This document shows positions 28,204 to 37,011 of a DNA stretch of 64,000 nt, piece after piece. The notes under the pieces are model-generated. The model saw only the letters and a program-made list of their open reading frames with translations. It was not told the origin of the DNA and made no database searches. This stretch comes from Ruegeria sp. HKCCD8929 (GTDB lineage: Bacteria; Pseudomonadota; Alphaproteobacteria; Rhodobacterales; Rhodobacteraceae), in NCBI RefSeq assembly GCF_013031405.1, contig NZ_WPZY01000001.1, positions 124,001 through 188,000 on the forward strand, in the 5' to 3' direction. The translations under genes and the position numbers were made by a program. Each line of letters starts with the position of its first letter. Within the stretch, counting starts at the first letter, position 1.

Positions 28204-28605
28204 GTGATCAAGACGTTCATTTCAGCAACCTGCCTGACGCTTCTGCCGGTACTGGCACTGGCAGACGGCGAAGTCGCAGGCGATACGGCCAAGGGCGAAA
28301 AGGTCTTTCGCAAATGCAAAGCCTGCCACGCCGTGGGTGAAGGCGCCGAAAACAAGGTGGGTCCGATGCTGAACGGCATCATCGGCCGGGCGGTCGCCGC
28401 CGATGAGAGCTTCAAGTATTCGGACGCTCTGAAGGCCCTGGCCGATGAGGGTAAGGTCTGGACGCCCGAAGAGCTGGCCGCGTTTCTCGAAAAGCCGCGC
28501 AACTATGCCAAGGGCACCAAGATGTCCTTTGCCGGTCTGCGCAAGGAAGCCGAACGAACGGATGTGATTGCGTATCTCGCGACCTTTGCAGAGGAGGGGT
28601 CGTGA
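28204..28605 (+). CDS. Class I c-type cytochrome (c550/c2-like)
   Basis: A 133-residue periplasmic cytochrome starting at GTG 28204. Signal peptide (FISATCLTLLPVLALA), haem site CKACH at residues 38-42, and a probable Met ligand in GTKMSFAGL. Size and fold resemble cytochrome c2/c550. Located between fghA and xoxF, it probably shuttles electrons from XoxG to the terminal oxidase. Alternative: a general c-type carrier that merely happens to be here. Confidence 0.88.
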   Translation: MIKTFISATCLTLLPVLALADGEVAGDTAKGEKVFRKCKACHAVGEGAENKVGPMLNGIIGRAVAADESFKYSDALKALADEGKVWTPEELAAFLEKPRNYAKGTKMSFAGLRKEAERTDVIAYLATFAEEGS

Positions 28606-28659
28606 CCAAGGGGATTGCCTGCCTGCCACGGGGAGGATGTGGCGGACAGGCATAAAACG

Positions 28660-28687
28660 GCACCTGACCCTATCCCGGATCAGGTGC
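28660..28687. promoter_or_regulatory. Perfect 8-bp inverted repeat upstream of xoxF
   Basis: GCACCTGA (28660-28667) and TCAGGTGC (28680-28687) form a perfect inverted repeat with 12 bp between them, 41 bp before the xoxF start. It could be a dimeric regulator site or a hairpin in the 5' leader; no T-run follows, so a terminator is unlikely. Confidence 0.45.
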
Positions 28688-28728
28688 ATCACCGCGGCGC
28701 TTGCGTCGCAATCAAGGGAGGAGCACGA

Positions 28729-30531
28729 ATGAAAAAGCTGATGCTTTTGACTTCCGGGATCGCCCTTTGTGCCGCCACGATGGCGTTCGCAAACGACGAT
28801 CTGATTTCCCAGATGGAGAACCCGGCACAATGGGCGATCCAGACGGGCGACTACAAGAACCAGCGCTATTCGCAGCTTGACCAGATCTCTGCCGAGAATG
28901 TCGGCGATCTGCAGGTGGCGTGGACCTTCTCGACCGGCGTTCTGCGCGGGCACGAGGGTTCGCCGCTGGTGATCGGGGACGTAATGTATGTGCACACGCC
29001 ATTCCCCAACATCGTCTATGCGCTGGATCTGGCAAACGACGGCAAGATCCTGTGGAAATACGAGCCCAAGCAGGACCCGAACGTCATTCCGGTGATGTGC
29101 TGTGACACCGTGAACCGCGGTGTGGCCTATGCCGAGGGCAAGATCTTTCTGCATCAGGCCGACACCAAGGTCGTGGCGCTGGATGCCGGGACCGGTGCGG
29201 TCGTTTGGGAGGTCCAGAATGGCGATCCGTCCATTGGCGAGACCAACACGGCGACCGTTCTGCCGATCAAGGACAAAGTCATCGTCGGCATCTCGGGCGG
29301 TGAGTTCGGTGTGCGCGGGTCGGTGACGGCCTATGACATGAACTCGGGCGAGCAGGTCTGGCGCGCCTATTCCATGGGACCGGACGAGGACATCCTGGTC
29401 GATCCGGAGAAAACCACGCATCTTGGCACGCCGGTTGGCGCGGATTCCGGGACCAACACCTGGGAAGGCGACCAGTGGACGATCGGTGGCGGCACCACAT
29501 GGGGCTGGTACTCGGCGGATCTGGAAGAGAACCTGATGTACTACGGCACCGGGAACCCCTCGACCTGGAACCCGGCGCAGCGTCCGGGCGACAACCGCTG
29601 GTCCATGACCATCATGGCCCGCGACATCGACACCGGCATTGCGCGCTGGTTCTACCAGATGACGCCGCATGACGAGTGGGACTATGACGGCATCAATGAA
29701 ATGATCCTGACGGAGCAGGAAATTGGTGGCGAGACGCGCAAGCTGCTGACCCACTTTGACCGGAACGGTCTGGCTTACACGATGGACCGGGTGACCGGTG
29801 AGTTGCTGGTGGCCGAGAAGTTCGATCCGGCGGTCAACTGGACCACGGGCGTCGAAATGGATTCCGGCAAAGAGGAATACGGACGTCCCTATGTGGTTGC
29901 GCAATACTCGACCGAGCAGAACGGCGAAGACGTGAACTCGACCGGTATCTGCCCGGCGGCGCTGGGTACCAAGGACCAGCAGCCGGCGGCCTATTCGCCG
30001 AAGACCCAGCTCATGTATGTGCCGACGAACCACGTCTGCATGGACTATGAGCCGTTCCGCGTGTCCTACACCGCAGGTCAGCCCTATGTGGGCGCGACCC
30101 TTGCGATGTATCCGGCGCCGGACAGCCATGGCGGCATGGGCAACTTCATCGCCTGGGACAACGTGACGGGTGAGATCAAGTGGTCGATCCCCGAGCAGTT
30201 CTCGGTCTGGTCGGGTGCTCTGGCAACCGCGGGTGACGTAGTGTTCTACGGCACGCTCGAAGGGTACCTGAAGGCGATTCACGCCGAAACCGGTGAGGAG
30301 CTTTACAGCTTCAAGACACCTTCGGGGATCATCGGCAACGTGATGACCTATGAGAGCGGCGGCAAGCAGTATGTCGGCATCCTGTCGGGTGTCGGTGGCT
30401 GGGCCGGGATCGGTCTTGCAGCCGGTCTGACCAACCCCAATGACGGTCTGGGCGCCGTGGGCGGTTATGCAGCCCTCAGCGACTATACCGCGCTGGGCGG
30501 TCAGCTGACCGTGTTCGCATTGCCGAATTGA
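28729..30531 (+). CDS. xoxF: Lanthanide-dependent PQQ methanol dehydrogenase XoxF
   Basis: A 600-residue periplasmic quinoprotein starting at ATG 28729 behind GGAGGAG, with a signal peptide ([15 protein letters not shown]). The DEWDYD segment places the catalytic Asp at 318 and, two residues on, Asp320: the extra aspartate marks XoxF-type lanthanide enzymes, while calcium-type MxaF has Ala there. Adjacent Cys124-Cys125 (VMCCDT) form the ring disulphide over PQQ. Tryptophan-docking blades such as [13 protein letters not shown] are present. It oxidises methanol and passes electrons to XoxG. No mxaF or mxaI is in the window. A hairpin lies between this gene and xoxG. Confidence 0.97.
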   Translation: MKKLMLLTSGIALCAATMAFANDDLISQMENPAQWAIQTGDYKNQRYSQLDQISAENVGDLQVAWTFSTGVLRGHEGSPLVIGDVMYVHTPFPNIVYALDLANDGKILWKYEPKQDPNVIPVMCCDTVNRGVAYAEGKIFLHQADTKVVALDAGTGAVVWEVQNGDPSIGETNTATVLPIKDKVIVGISGGEFGVRGSVTAYDMNSGEQVWRAYSMGPDEDILVDPEKTTHLGTPVGADSGTNTWEGDQWTIGGGTTWGWYSADLEENLMYYGTGNPSTWNPAQRPGDNRWSMTIMARDIDTGIARWFYQMTPHDEWDYDGINEMILTEQEIGGETRKLLTHFDRNGLAYTMDRVTGELLVAEKFDPAVNWTTGVEMDSGKEEYGRPYVVAQYSTEQNGEDVNSTGICPAALGTKDQQPAAYSPKTQLMYVPTNHVCMDYEPFRVSYTAGQPYVGATLAMYPAPDSHGGMGNFIAWDNVTGEIKWSIPEQFSVWSGALATAGDVVFYGTLEGYLKAIHAETGEELYSFKTPSGIIGNVMTYESGGKQYVGILSGVGGWAGIGLAAGLTNPNDGLGAVGGYAALSDYTALGGQLTVFALPN

Positions 30532-30545
30532 TGTAAACAAGGGTT

Positions 30546-30567
30546 GGCGCGGCTTTCGGGCCGCGCC
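30546..30567 (+). other. Hairpin between xoxF and xoxG
   Basis: GGCGCGGC at 30546-30553 pairs perfectly with GCCGCGCC at 30560-30567 over a 6-base loop. No T-run follows. Such an intercistronic stem could stabilise the xoxF transcript or reduce read-through, making xoxF more abundant than xoxGJ. Confidence 0.55.
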
Positions 30568-30599
30568 TGCCCCGGGCCCGTAGAGCAGGTGAGACTTTC

Positions 30600-31106
30600 A
30601 TGAATTACGCAATACGACTTGTTGCAATTGGCCTTGTGACGGGCCTTCCGATTGCCGCGACAGCCGACAATCTGACTGCCGCCTATTCCGAGGATGGGCG
30701 GTATTACACCGATGACGATGTCCCGACCTACAACATCGGCGAGGACGGGACGGTGGACTGGCTGACCTATTCCGGCTTTCGCCGGTATCATTCCGAATGC
30801 CATGTGTGCCATGGGCCCGAGGGCGAGGGATCGACCTATGCCCCGGCGCTGAAAGTGTCGGCCATCGACATGGATTATTACGATTTTGTCGACGTGGTCA
30901 CCAATGGCATCCAGAAGGTGAGCGCGGCCGAGCAATCGGTGATGCCCGGGTTCGGAGAGAACCCGAACGTGATGTGCTATCTCGATGACATCTATGTCTA
31001 CCTCAAGGCACGCGGTGCGGACGTTGTTCCGCGCGGGCGTCCGCCGAAGAAGGAAAAGAAATCGGATGTGATCCGTGAAGATGAAAATGCCTGCCTCGGC
31101 ACATAG
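30600..31106 (+). CDS. xoxG: Cytochrome c XoxG (c553i-like)
   Basis: A 168-residue exported cytochrome with signal peptide (LVAIGLVTGLPIAATA). The haem site is CHVCH at 67-71 (YHSECHVCHGPEG), with a probable Met ligand in SVMPGF. The C-terminal tail is Lys-rich with RGRPPKKEKKSD and a Cys near the end. It is the usual electron acceptor of XoxF and lies between xoxF and xoxJ, matching the standard xoxFGJ order and the c553i of Paracoccus. ATG 30600 has a weak GTGAGA upstream. Confidence 0.93.
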   Translation: MNYAIRLVAIGLVTGLPIAATADNLTAAYSEDGRYYTDDDVPTYNIGEDGTVDWLTYSGFRRYHSECHVCHGPEGEGSTYAPALKVSAIDMDYYDFVDVVTNGIQKVSAAEQSVMPGFGENPNVMCYLDDIYVYLKARGADVVPRGRPPKKEKKSDVIREDENACLGT

Positions 31107-31932
31107 GGCTTTTGCCGTCCTTGCCATACTGACGCTTGCAATCTTTCAGGCCGGTCCCGCTGGTGCCCAAACCTCGGACCTGGTGTCGCAGAACGCGCTG
31201 AGGGTGTGTGCCGATCCGGCCAACGACCCGGTCTCGTCCCAGGACGAAACGGGATATGAAAACAAGCTGGCCGAGCTGATGGCGGCCAAGCTGGACTTGC
31301 CGGTGCAGTATACCTGGTTTCCGCAGGCCACCGGATTTATTCGCAACACACTCGCGGCCAAGCAGTGCGACGTGGTGATGGGCTATGCGCAGGGTCATGA
31401 GCTGGTTTTGAACACCAACCACTATTACACCTCGGTCTACGTCCTGATCGTGCCGGCTGATGGCGATCTTGCGGGTGTCGAGACCTTGGGGGATCCGGCC
31501 CTCAAGGGCCGACGCGTCGGGGTCATCGCGGGCACGCCGCCCTCGGCGCATATGGCGCGCAACGGGCTGATCGCGACGGCCAGACCGTATAACCTGTTTG
31601 TTGACCGCCGTGTGGAAAGCCCTGCGGTGGACATGCTGGAGGATCTGAAATCGGGTGAGATTGATGCGGCCATCCTCTGGGGGCCCTTGGGCGGGCCGCT
31701 GGTCAAGGAGGGGTATCCGGGGCTAAAGGTGAACCCGCTGATCCGCGAAGAGCGGCCCCCGCGCCTGTTTTTCCGCATCACCATGGGCGTGCGTCATGGC
31801 GAGAAGGTCTGGCAGCGCAAGCTGAACTCGCTGATCCGGCGCAATCAGGATGAGATCAATGCCCTGCTGGCCGAGGCGGGCGTGCCGCTGGTCAGCGATC
31901 TGGGCACCGAGGTTCTGGAGCCGTCGCAATGA
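31081..31932 (+). CDS. xoxJ: XoxJ periplasmic binding-type protein
   Basis: A 283-residue (from ATG 31081; GTG 31075 would add two residues) exported protein with solute-binding fold. Signal peptide near FAVLAILTLAIFQAGPAGA; then LRVCADPANDPVSSQDETGYENKLAELMA, typical of the quinoprotein-associated family 3-like binding proteins. Its start lies inside the end of xoxG. XoxJ/MoxJ is thought to bind and mature apo-methanol dehydrogenase. It overlaps the rhodanese-like gene by 4 bp. Confidence 0.92.
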   Translation: MKMPASAHRAFAVLAILTLAIFQAGPAGAQTSDLVSQNALRVCADPANDPVSSQDETGYENKLAELMAAKLDLPVQYTWFPQATGFIRNTLAAKQCDVVMGYAQGHELVLNTNHYYTSVYVLIVPADGDLAGVETLGDPALKGRRVGVIAGTPPSAHMARNGLIATARPYNLFVDRRVESPAVDMLEDLKSGEIDAAILWGPLGGPLVKEGYPGLKVNPLIREERPPRLFFRITMGVRHGEKVWQRKLNSLIRRNQDEINALLAEAGVPLVSDLGTEVLEPSQ

Positions 31933-32480
31933 TCCGTGTCTTGGCCGCCTTGCTGGTGACGGCGCAGGCGGCGGTGGCGCAGACCGTGCCCGAGCCGGAC
32001 GACTACCGCATGGATCACTATCGCGCGCCGGTCCCGGCCAGCATCGCGGGGGGCACGACGGTTGGCCCGGAAGAGGCGCATGAGCTTTGGCAGGACGGCG
32101 GTGTGGGCTTTATCGACGTGCTGCCGCAAGCGCCCAAGCCCGCGAACCTGCCCAAGGGCACGATCTGGCGCGACAAGCCGCGCGACAGCATCCCCGGGGC
32201 GATCTGGCTGCCCAATGTGGGGTACGGAGCGATTGCCGATGTGACGGCGAATTACTTCCGGCGCGGTCTGGAGCAGGTCACCGAGGGCGATCCGTCGCGG
32301 CCTGTGGTGATTTTCTGCCTCGAGGATTGCTGGATGAGCTGGAATGCCGCCAAACGGGCCATCGAATGGGGCTATTCCGACATCTACTGGTTCCCTGAAG
32401 GGACCGATGGCTGGCAGCTCTGGGGCTATCCGCTGGAGCGGGTCGAGCCGCTGGAGCCGCAGCCTTCGCAGCAGGGATAA
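31929..32480 (+). CDS. PQQ-catabolism-associated rhodanese-like protein with CLEDCW motif
   Basis: A 183-residue exported protein (signal IRVLAALLVTAQAAVAQ) with a rhodanese-like fold. The signature VIFCLEDCWMSWNAAKRA has Cys130 and Cys134 before Trp135, matching the family of Cys-Cys-Trp motif proteins found only with PQQ-dependent alcohol oxidation clusters. WFPEGTDGWQLWGYPLE is the conserved C-terminus. A sulphur- or redox-related job together with the SoxYZ-like carrier is plausible but unproven. It is convergent with the SoxYZ-like gene, with only 1 bp between the stops. Confidence 0.88.
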   Translation: MIRVLAALLVTAQAAVAQTVPEPDDYRMDHYRAPVPASIAGGTTVGPEEAHELWQDGGVGFIDVLPQAPKPANLPKGTIWRDKPRDSIPGAIWLPNVGYGAIADVTANYFRRGLEQVTEGDPSRPVVIFCLEDCWMSWNAAKRAIEWGYSDIYWFPEGTDGWQLWGYPLERVEPLEPQPSQQG

Positions 32481-32481
32481 T

Positions 32482-33306
32482 CTAGAATCCAGCGAGGTCC
32501 TTGTGGAGATGGCTGACGGTGCCGTCGGTATCCGTCATGGTCACATCCACCGAGCGCGAGCGGCTGGGCACCGACAGGCCCACGCGCGGGTTCTCGGATA
32601 GCGAGATCGAGCCCGTCATCTCGACATACCCAGCCCCATCCAGGTCGATATCCACCGATTCCACATAGCGCATCGGAATGAACAGCAGCGAGATCTGGTC
32701 CATCTGCATGCCCGAGTGGGACGGGTGCGAGATGTCCACGTCCATCCGGTTGGCACGGGTGCCCAGATTGGCGAGGCGGCCGCCGACGCTCAGCGCCGGG
32801 GCGCGGCCCGTGACGTCGACCTGCATCTGGCCCAGCGTGGCTATGGCGATCTCGGGGTCGGTGCCCGGCGGTGCGGCGCAGGCGCCGAGGCCGGAGGTCT
32901 TGACGAAGGTCTCCGAGACCCAGAGGCGGCCGTCGGTGGTCTCGGCGATCACGTGCAGCGGCGTCGGGCCGTTCACGCGCAGGGTCACGTCGAAATAGAA
33001 GCTGGGCTGTGGCACATCCAGTTCGAACACCGCCGAGACCGGCATCGGGTTTTCGTCGAGCACCAGCGTCACCTTGCCGATGTTCAGCCCTTTGGGCGCC
33101 ACCACCTGCGCGGCCAGTTCGGTGCGCGCATCGTCCGGGGTGCGGTAGGGCGCGTCGATGGCGATCACCTTGTCGCCGTTCAGAAGCGTGCGGTCGCCAT
33201 AAAGCTGTACGCGGATATTGTCCCAGGCTTCGTTCGAGGCAAAGGCCGGCAGGCCCATGGCGCAGATAAGCGCGGCGAGGGCGGAGGCTTTCGCCAGCGT
33301 GGTCAT
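32482..33306 (-). CDS. Fused SoxYZ-like carrier associated with quinoprotein dehydrogenase (copy 2)
   Basis: A 274-residue exported protein starting at ATG 33306 (signal ASALAALICAMGLPAFA). A SoxY-like domain (about 27-140) ends with TSGLGACAAP, giving carrier-type Cys143, followed by a SoxZ-like domain (DISHPSHSGMQMDQ; FIPMRYVESVDID; SISLSENPRVGLSV). It is a clear paralogue of the copy at 23468-24280 but diverged. Overlaps the MxaD-like gene by 4 bp, so the two form a short minus-strand operon divergent from the ABC binding protein gene. Confidence 0.88.
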   Translation of the reverse strand: MTTLAKASALAALICAMGLPAFASNEAWDNIRVQLYGDRTLLNGDKVIAIDAPYRTPDDARTELAAQVVAPKGLNIGKVTLVLDENPMPVSAVFELDVPQPSFYFDVTLRVNGPTPLHVIAETTDGRLWVSETFVKTSGLGACAAPPGTDPEIAIATLGQMQVDVTGRAPALSVGGRLANLGTRANRMDVDISHPSHSGMQMDQISLLFIPMRYVESVDIDLDGAGYVEMTGSISLSENPRVGLSVPSRSRSVDVTMTDTDGTVSHLHKDLAGF

Positions 33307-33845
33307 GAGCCCGCCGCGCCGAAGCGTGCCACAAGGGCATCCAGCCCGGCCTGATACACCGCCGTCACGGCTGCAATCGCGGCCTGATCGTTCAACTCTT
33401 CGGGCGGGTCGTTGTTGGGATAGCCGCGGTAGAAGGCCCCGCGCCATTCGATCAGCGACCCGCCGTCGTCACGCGGTTTGACGGTCAGATGCGAGGAGTA
33501 ATTGGTGACCGGCAGCACCTCGACCTTCACGTCGGTGATCCGGTAGGAATAGCTCATCGCGTCGGCGCTGTATTTGTAGAGCACTTCCGAAATCGTCGGG
33601 CCGCCCTCCTCGCCCAGGGTCAGCACCCGGGTGGCGTCGATCTCATTGCCGTTCTCGCCCGTGGTCGCATGCACCGCCGGATGCCAGGACATGTCCTGAA
33701 AATCGCCGATGGCGGCCCAGACCTCATCCGGGGCTGCGGCAACCTCAGTAGTCAGCGTGATCTTCTGCCGAGTGGGGCCATGTGCCAGCGCAAAGGCGGG
33801 AACCAGCGCCAGCCCCAGTGCTGCGAGAAACGTTCTTCGTATCAT
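33303..33845 (-). CDS. mxaD: MxaD-like SRPBCC protein
   Basis: A 180-residue exported protein from ATG 33845 (signal FLAALGLALVPAFALA). The mature part is a START/SRPBCC-like fold (ITLTTEVAAAPDEVWAAIGDFQDMSWHPAV; SYSYRITDV; SLIEWRGAFYRGY), matching MxaD-type proteins that assist electron transfer between methanol dehydrogenase and its cytochrome. It opens a two-gene minus-strand operon with the SoxYZ-like carrier. The symbol follows the family; function here is inferred. Confidence 0.85.
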   Translation of the reverse strand: MIRRTFLAALGLALVPAFALAHGPTRQKITLTTEVAAAPDEVWAAIGDFQDMSWHPAVHATTGENGNEIDATRVLTLGEEGGPTISEVLYKYSADAMSYSYRITDVKVEVLPVTNYSSHLTVKPRDDGGSLIEWRGAFYRGYPNNDPPEELNDQAAIAAVTAVYQAGLDALVARFGAAGS

Positions 33846-33954
33846 CGATCCTTGTCCTCCGTGAAGATCGGGGTGTTTGAATCGCGTTGCCCGCCCTATT
33901 TCGCCCCGCCGCACATGGCGCGAGAAACAGAAGCAAGATCAGTCGCATACGTCC

Positions 33955-33973
33955 ATTCTTATAAAATAAGAAT
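33955..33973. promoter_or_regulatory. Perfect palindrome ATTCTTAT-N3-ATAAGAAT
   Basis: A perfect 8-bp inverted repeat with a 3-bp centre lies in the 258-bp region between the divergent mxaD-like and ABC-binding-protein genes. A 17-bp stretch of it matches, with two differences, the sequence in front of pqqA (42540-42556, other strand). It may be a common operator for the PQQ/methanol genes. Confidence 0.5.
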
Positions 33974-34103
33974 CGAGGTTAATGATGAAGCTGCTAGGGT
34001 TTCTTTTACAACACGGCCAAAAGTATCGGTTCCAATCCGAGCCCTGAGCCGCTGATAAAAGGGAAAGCCCGCGCCTGGCCGGGGCGGGCTGTGGGAGGAC
34101 ATC

Positions 34104-35291
34104 TTGCGTAACTGCCTTACGCCGCTATTCGCGGCCCTGATCTGGTGTGTGTCGGCCATCTCGGCGGCTGCGGTCGAGGTTAAGGCGGCGGTGCTGCGGG
34201 TCGACTATCAGACGCTGCTGCCGATCTCGCGCTATGACCTGCGCCCGGACGATCTGGGCTTTGCCGGGGCGGTGCTGGCGGATGAGGATAACGGCACCAC
34301 CGGCGGGTTTCTTGGCCATACCTATGAAACGGCGCATATCGCAGCGCCGCCCGAGCAGGCGGATGCGGCGCTGGACCAGATCCTGGCCGATGGGGTTCGG
34401 CTGGTGGTTGTTCTGGCGAATGCCGAGGATCTGTTGCGCCTGACGGACAAGGCGGCCGAGGCCGGTGCGCTGGTGTTCAACGCAACCGCCCCTGATACGG
34501 CGCTGCGGGACGGGGAATGCCGGGGCAACCTGCTGCATATCGCGCCCTCGCGGGCGATGAACGCGGATGCGGTGGCGCAGTTCGCGGTTTGGAAGAAGTG
34601 GGGCGACTGGTTCCTGATTGCGGGCTCGAATCCGGCGGATGTGGCGCTGGCCGAGGCGTTCCGGCGCGCGGCGGTCAAGTTTGGGGCGGAAATCGTCGAG
34701 GATCGCACCTTTGAGGATACCGGAGGTTCGCGGCGGACGGATTCGGGCCATGTTCTGGTGCAGCGGCAACTGCCGCTCGACACGCAGGATGCCGACGATC
34801 ATGACGTGGTGATCGCGGCGGATGAGACGGATTATTTCGCCCGGTATCTCTCGTATCACATCTGGACGCCCCGGCCGGTCATGGGGGCGGGCGGCCTGCG
34901 CCCGGTCGCCTTTCACGGCGCGCATGAGGCCTGGGGGGCGACCCAGTTCCAGACCCGGTTCGAGGAACTGGCAGGGCGCTATGTCCGGCCCGAGGATTAC
35001 AACACCTGGCTTGCCCTGCGTGTTGTGGGCGAGGCGGTGACGCGCGCCAATACCGCGGAGCCCGACGGGGTGCGCGACTATGTCTTGTCGGAGGAATTCG
35101 GGCTGGCCGCGTTCAAGGGGCAGAAAGTGACGTTCCGCGACTGGAACGGGCAGTTGCGGCAGCCGATCCTGCTTTATGACGGCTCGATCACGGTCAGCGT
35201 CAGCCCGCAGGAGGGGTTTCTGCACCAGACTTCACCGCTCGATACCATGGGGCTCGACCGTCCGGAATCCGGGTGCACGGCTTTTGAATAA
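34104..35291 (+). CDS. PQQ-associated ABC substrate-binding protein (PedB/LutA-type)
   Basis: A 395-residue exported protein with a TTG start at 34104 behind GGGAGG; signal peptide LTPLFAALIWCVSAISAAA. The fold is of the branched-chain amino acid binding-protein class (FNATAPDTALRDGECRGNLLHIAPSRAMNADAV), the subfamily that occurs with PQQ-dependent alcohol dehydrogenases. Homologous ABC systems (PedA1A2BC of Pseudomonas putida, Lut of Methylorubrum) serve lanthanide uptake, which fits the XoxF dependence here. The matching ATPase and permease are at 44870-46404, about 9 kb away. Confidence 0.87.
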   Translation: MRNCLTPLFAALIWCVSAISAAAVEVKAAVLRVDYQTLLPISRYDLRPDDLGFAGAVLADEDNGTTGGFLGHTYETAHIAAPPEQADAALDQILADGVRLVVVLANAEDLLRLTDKAAEAGALVFNATAPDTALRDGECRGNLLHIAPSRAMNADAVAQFAVWKKWGDWFLIAGSNPADVALAEAFRRAAVKFGAEIVEDRTFEDTGGSRRTDSGHVLVQRQLPLDTQDADDHDVVIAADETDYFARYLSYHIWTPRPVMGAGGLRPVAFHGAHEAWGATQFQTRFEELAGRYVRPEDYNTWLALRVVGEAVTRANTAEPDGVRDYVLSEEFGLAAFKGQKVTFRDWNGQLRQPILLYDGSITVSVSPQEGFLHQTSPLDTMGLDRPESGCTAFE

Positions 35292-35303
35292 TTGGAGATG
35301 CGC

Positions 35304-36275
35304 ATGAAATCCCTGGTTTTTTCCATCGCTCTTGCTGGCTTGGTTGCCGGGCCGGGTTTCGCGGGTAAGGCGTTTGTGTCGAACGAACGCGGCAACACGA
35401 TCACCGTGATCGATACCGACAGTTGGGAGGTCATCACCGAGTTCTTCGGCGGCAACCGCCCGCGCGGGATCACGGTCAGCCCGGACGGCACCAAGCTTTA
35501 TGTCTGCGCCTCGGACGACAACATCCTGCGGGTCTTTGACACCGAAACTTATGAGGAGCTGCCCAGCCTGCCCTCGGGGCCGGACCCGGAGTTGTTTGTG
35601 ATCGAACCCGCAGGCAAGCGCCTTTATATCGCCAACGAGGACGACAATCTGGTGACCGTGACCGATACCGAGACCCGCACCATCCTGGCCGAGGTGCCGG
35701 TGGGGGTGGAGCCGGAAGGGATGGGGATCAGCCCGGATGCCAAGTTCGTGGTGAACACGTCCGAGACCACCAACATGGCGCATTTCATCTCGACCGAGGA
35801 TTATCAGATCAAACACAACGTGCTGGTCGATCAGCGCCCGCGCTATGCGCAATACACCAAGGACGGGACGCGCCTGTTCGTTACCTCCGAGATTGGCGGC
35901 ACCGTCACGGTGATGGATATTGCCGAGGATGGTACGCCTTCGGTCGTGGGCAAGATCGGGTTCGAGGTGCCCGGCGTGTTGCCGGAATGGCTTCAGCCGG
36001 TGGGGGCCAAGGTGACGGCGGATGGTGCGCGGCTGTTCGTGGCGTTGGGGCCCGCGAACCGGGTGGCCGTGGTGGATGCGCAGAGCCTTGAGGTGCTGGA
36101 CTATATCTTGGTCGGCCAGCGTGTCTGGCAGCTGGATTTCACGCCGGACGGAAAGTACCTGCTGACCACCAACGGCAACTCCAACGACATCACGGTGATC
36201 GATGTGGCCGCGGAAAAGGCGGTTCGATCCGTGCAGGTGGGTCAGCAGCCCTGGGGCGTGGTGACCATCGACTGA
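35304..36275 (+). CDS. PQQ-associated YVTN beta-propeller protein (PedA2-like)
   Basis: A 323-residue exported beta-propeller from ATG 35304 (GGAG 7 bp upstream; signal LVFSIALAGLVAGPGFA). Repeats of the YVTN type are clear: KAFVSNERGNTITVIDTDSW, KLYVCASDDNILRVFDT, RLYIANEDDNLVTVTDT, RLFVALGPANRVAVVDA, YLLTTNGNSNDITVIDV. It belongs to the propeller family that occurs with PQQ-dependent alcohol oxidation and the Ped/Lut ABC system. Follows the binding protein after 12 bp. Its role in uptake or sensing is not established. Confidence 0.9.
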   Translation: MKSLVFSIALAGLVAGPGFAGKAFVSNERGNTITVIDTDSWEVITEFFGGNRPRGITVSPDGTKLYVCASDDNILRVFDTETYEELPSLPSGPDPELFVIEPAGKRLYIANEDDNLVTVTDTETRTILAEVPVGVEPEGMGISPDAKFVVNTSETTNMAHFISTEDYQIKHNVLVDQRPRYAQYTKDGTRLFVTSEIGGTVTVMDIAEDGTPSVVGKIGFEVPGVLPEWLQPVGAKVTADGARLFVALGPANRVAVVDAQSLEVLDYILVGQRVWQLDFTPDGKYLLTTNGNSNDITVIDVAAEKAVRSVQVGQQPWGVVTID

Positions 36276-36294
36276 TCCAAGGCGAGGGATAAGG

Positions 36295-36732
36295 ATGAAG
36301 AGACTTATGGCAGCGGCGCTGGCCGCGATGATCGGGGGCCCGGTGGTGTCGGCCCCCTTGTGTGACGATCTGGGCTTTGCCGGGCTGCTGGCCAAGTGCA
36401 ACCGGGGCGAGACGATCAAGCTGACGCTGGCCTCGGGTCAGCCGCTGGGCGAGGACGCGGTGTTGCAATCGGGGGCCTATTACAAGCTTGAGATCACCGC
36501 TGACGGCTCGGCGGAGCTGGCGGTCGAGGGGCCGGATTTCTTTCGCGCGATCTGGATGAACGAGATCGTCATCAACAAGATCGAAATCCGCCCCATGGCC
36601 ATCGACAGTATCGAGTTCGACAAGGCCGGCGTGGCCGAGCTGTCCTTTATCGCGATCAAGCCCGGCAGCCATGAAATCCGCATCCCTGGCTCGACCGGCG
36701 ATGCGCAGAGCGTGACCATCAGCATTCAATGA
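36295..36732 (+). CDS. Small exported protein, cupredoxin-like C-terminus
   Basis: A 145-residue protein with signal peptide (LMAAALAAMIGGPVVSA). Two cysteines (PLCDDLGFAGLLAKCNRGE) open the mature part; the rest is beta-rich, ending in FIAIKPGSHEIRIPG, a segment that recalls cupredoxin-like folds without the copper ligand set. No firm family. It lies between the beta-propeller gene and a small acidic protein gene, within a run of exported proteins, so it is likely an accessory of the PQQ/lanthanide system. Confidence 0.7.
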   Translation: MKRLMAAALAAMIGGPVVSAPLCDDLGFAGLLAKCNRGETIKLTLASGQPLGEDAVLQSGAYYKLEITADGSAELAVEGPDFFRAIWMNEIVINKIEIRPMAIDSIEFDKAGVAELSFIAIKPGSHEIRIPGSTGDAQSVTISIQ

Positions 36733-36746
36733 CCGGAGGACCGACC

Positions 36747-36995
36747 ATGAAGAAGATCGTTGTACTTGCCGCTGCCCTTGTCGCCGCGCCCGCTTTTGCC
36801 GAGGGCGAGGTGGACGCCGAGACCGTCGAGAAGATCGAGGCGTATCTGGCCTCGATCGAATGCCAGATGGACCCGGACGATATCGAGGTCGAAGAGAGCG
36901 GGTATGAGCTGGACGACGTGATCTGCAAGGGCGGCAAGCAGTTCGATATCGAGCTGGACAAGGACCTCAACGAGGTTGGCCGCCGGGAGGAATGA
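36747..36995 (+). CDS. Small acidic exported protein, PepSY-like
   Basis: An 82-residue protein from ATG 36747 behind GGAGGACCG; signal MKKIVVLAAALVAAPAFA. The mature 64 residues are strongly acidic (VDAETVEKIEAYLASIECQ, DPDDIEVEESGYELDDVICK, FDIELDKDL) with two cysteines and resemble a single PepSY-type repeat. The acidity could suit metal binding, of interest beside a lanthanide enzyme, but no EF-hand is present. Confidence 0.7.
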   Translation: MKKIVVLAAALVAAPAFAEGEVDAETVEKIEAYLASIECQMDPDDIEVEESGYELDDVICKGGKQFDIELDKDLNEVGRREE

Positions 36996-37011
36996 CAAGG
37001 AAGGGGAAGCC

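Noticed and set aside
28222..30540. A 772-codon minus-strand frame opposite xoxF
   Set aside because: Antisense to well-supported cytochrome and xoxF genes; no motifs.
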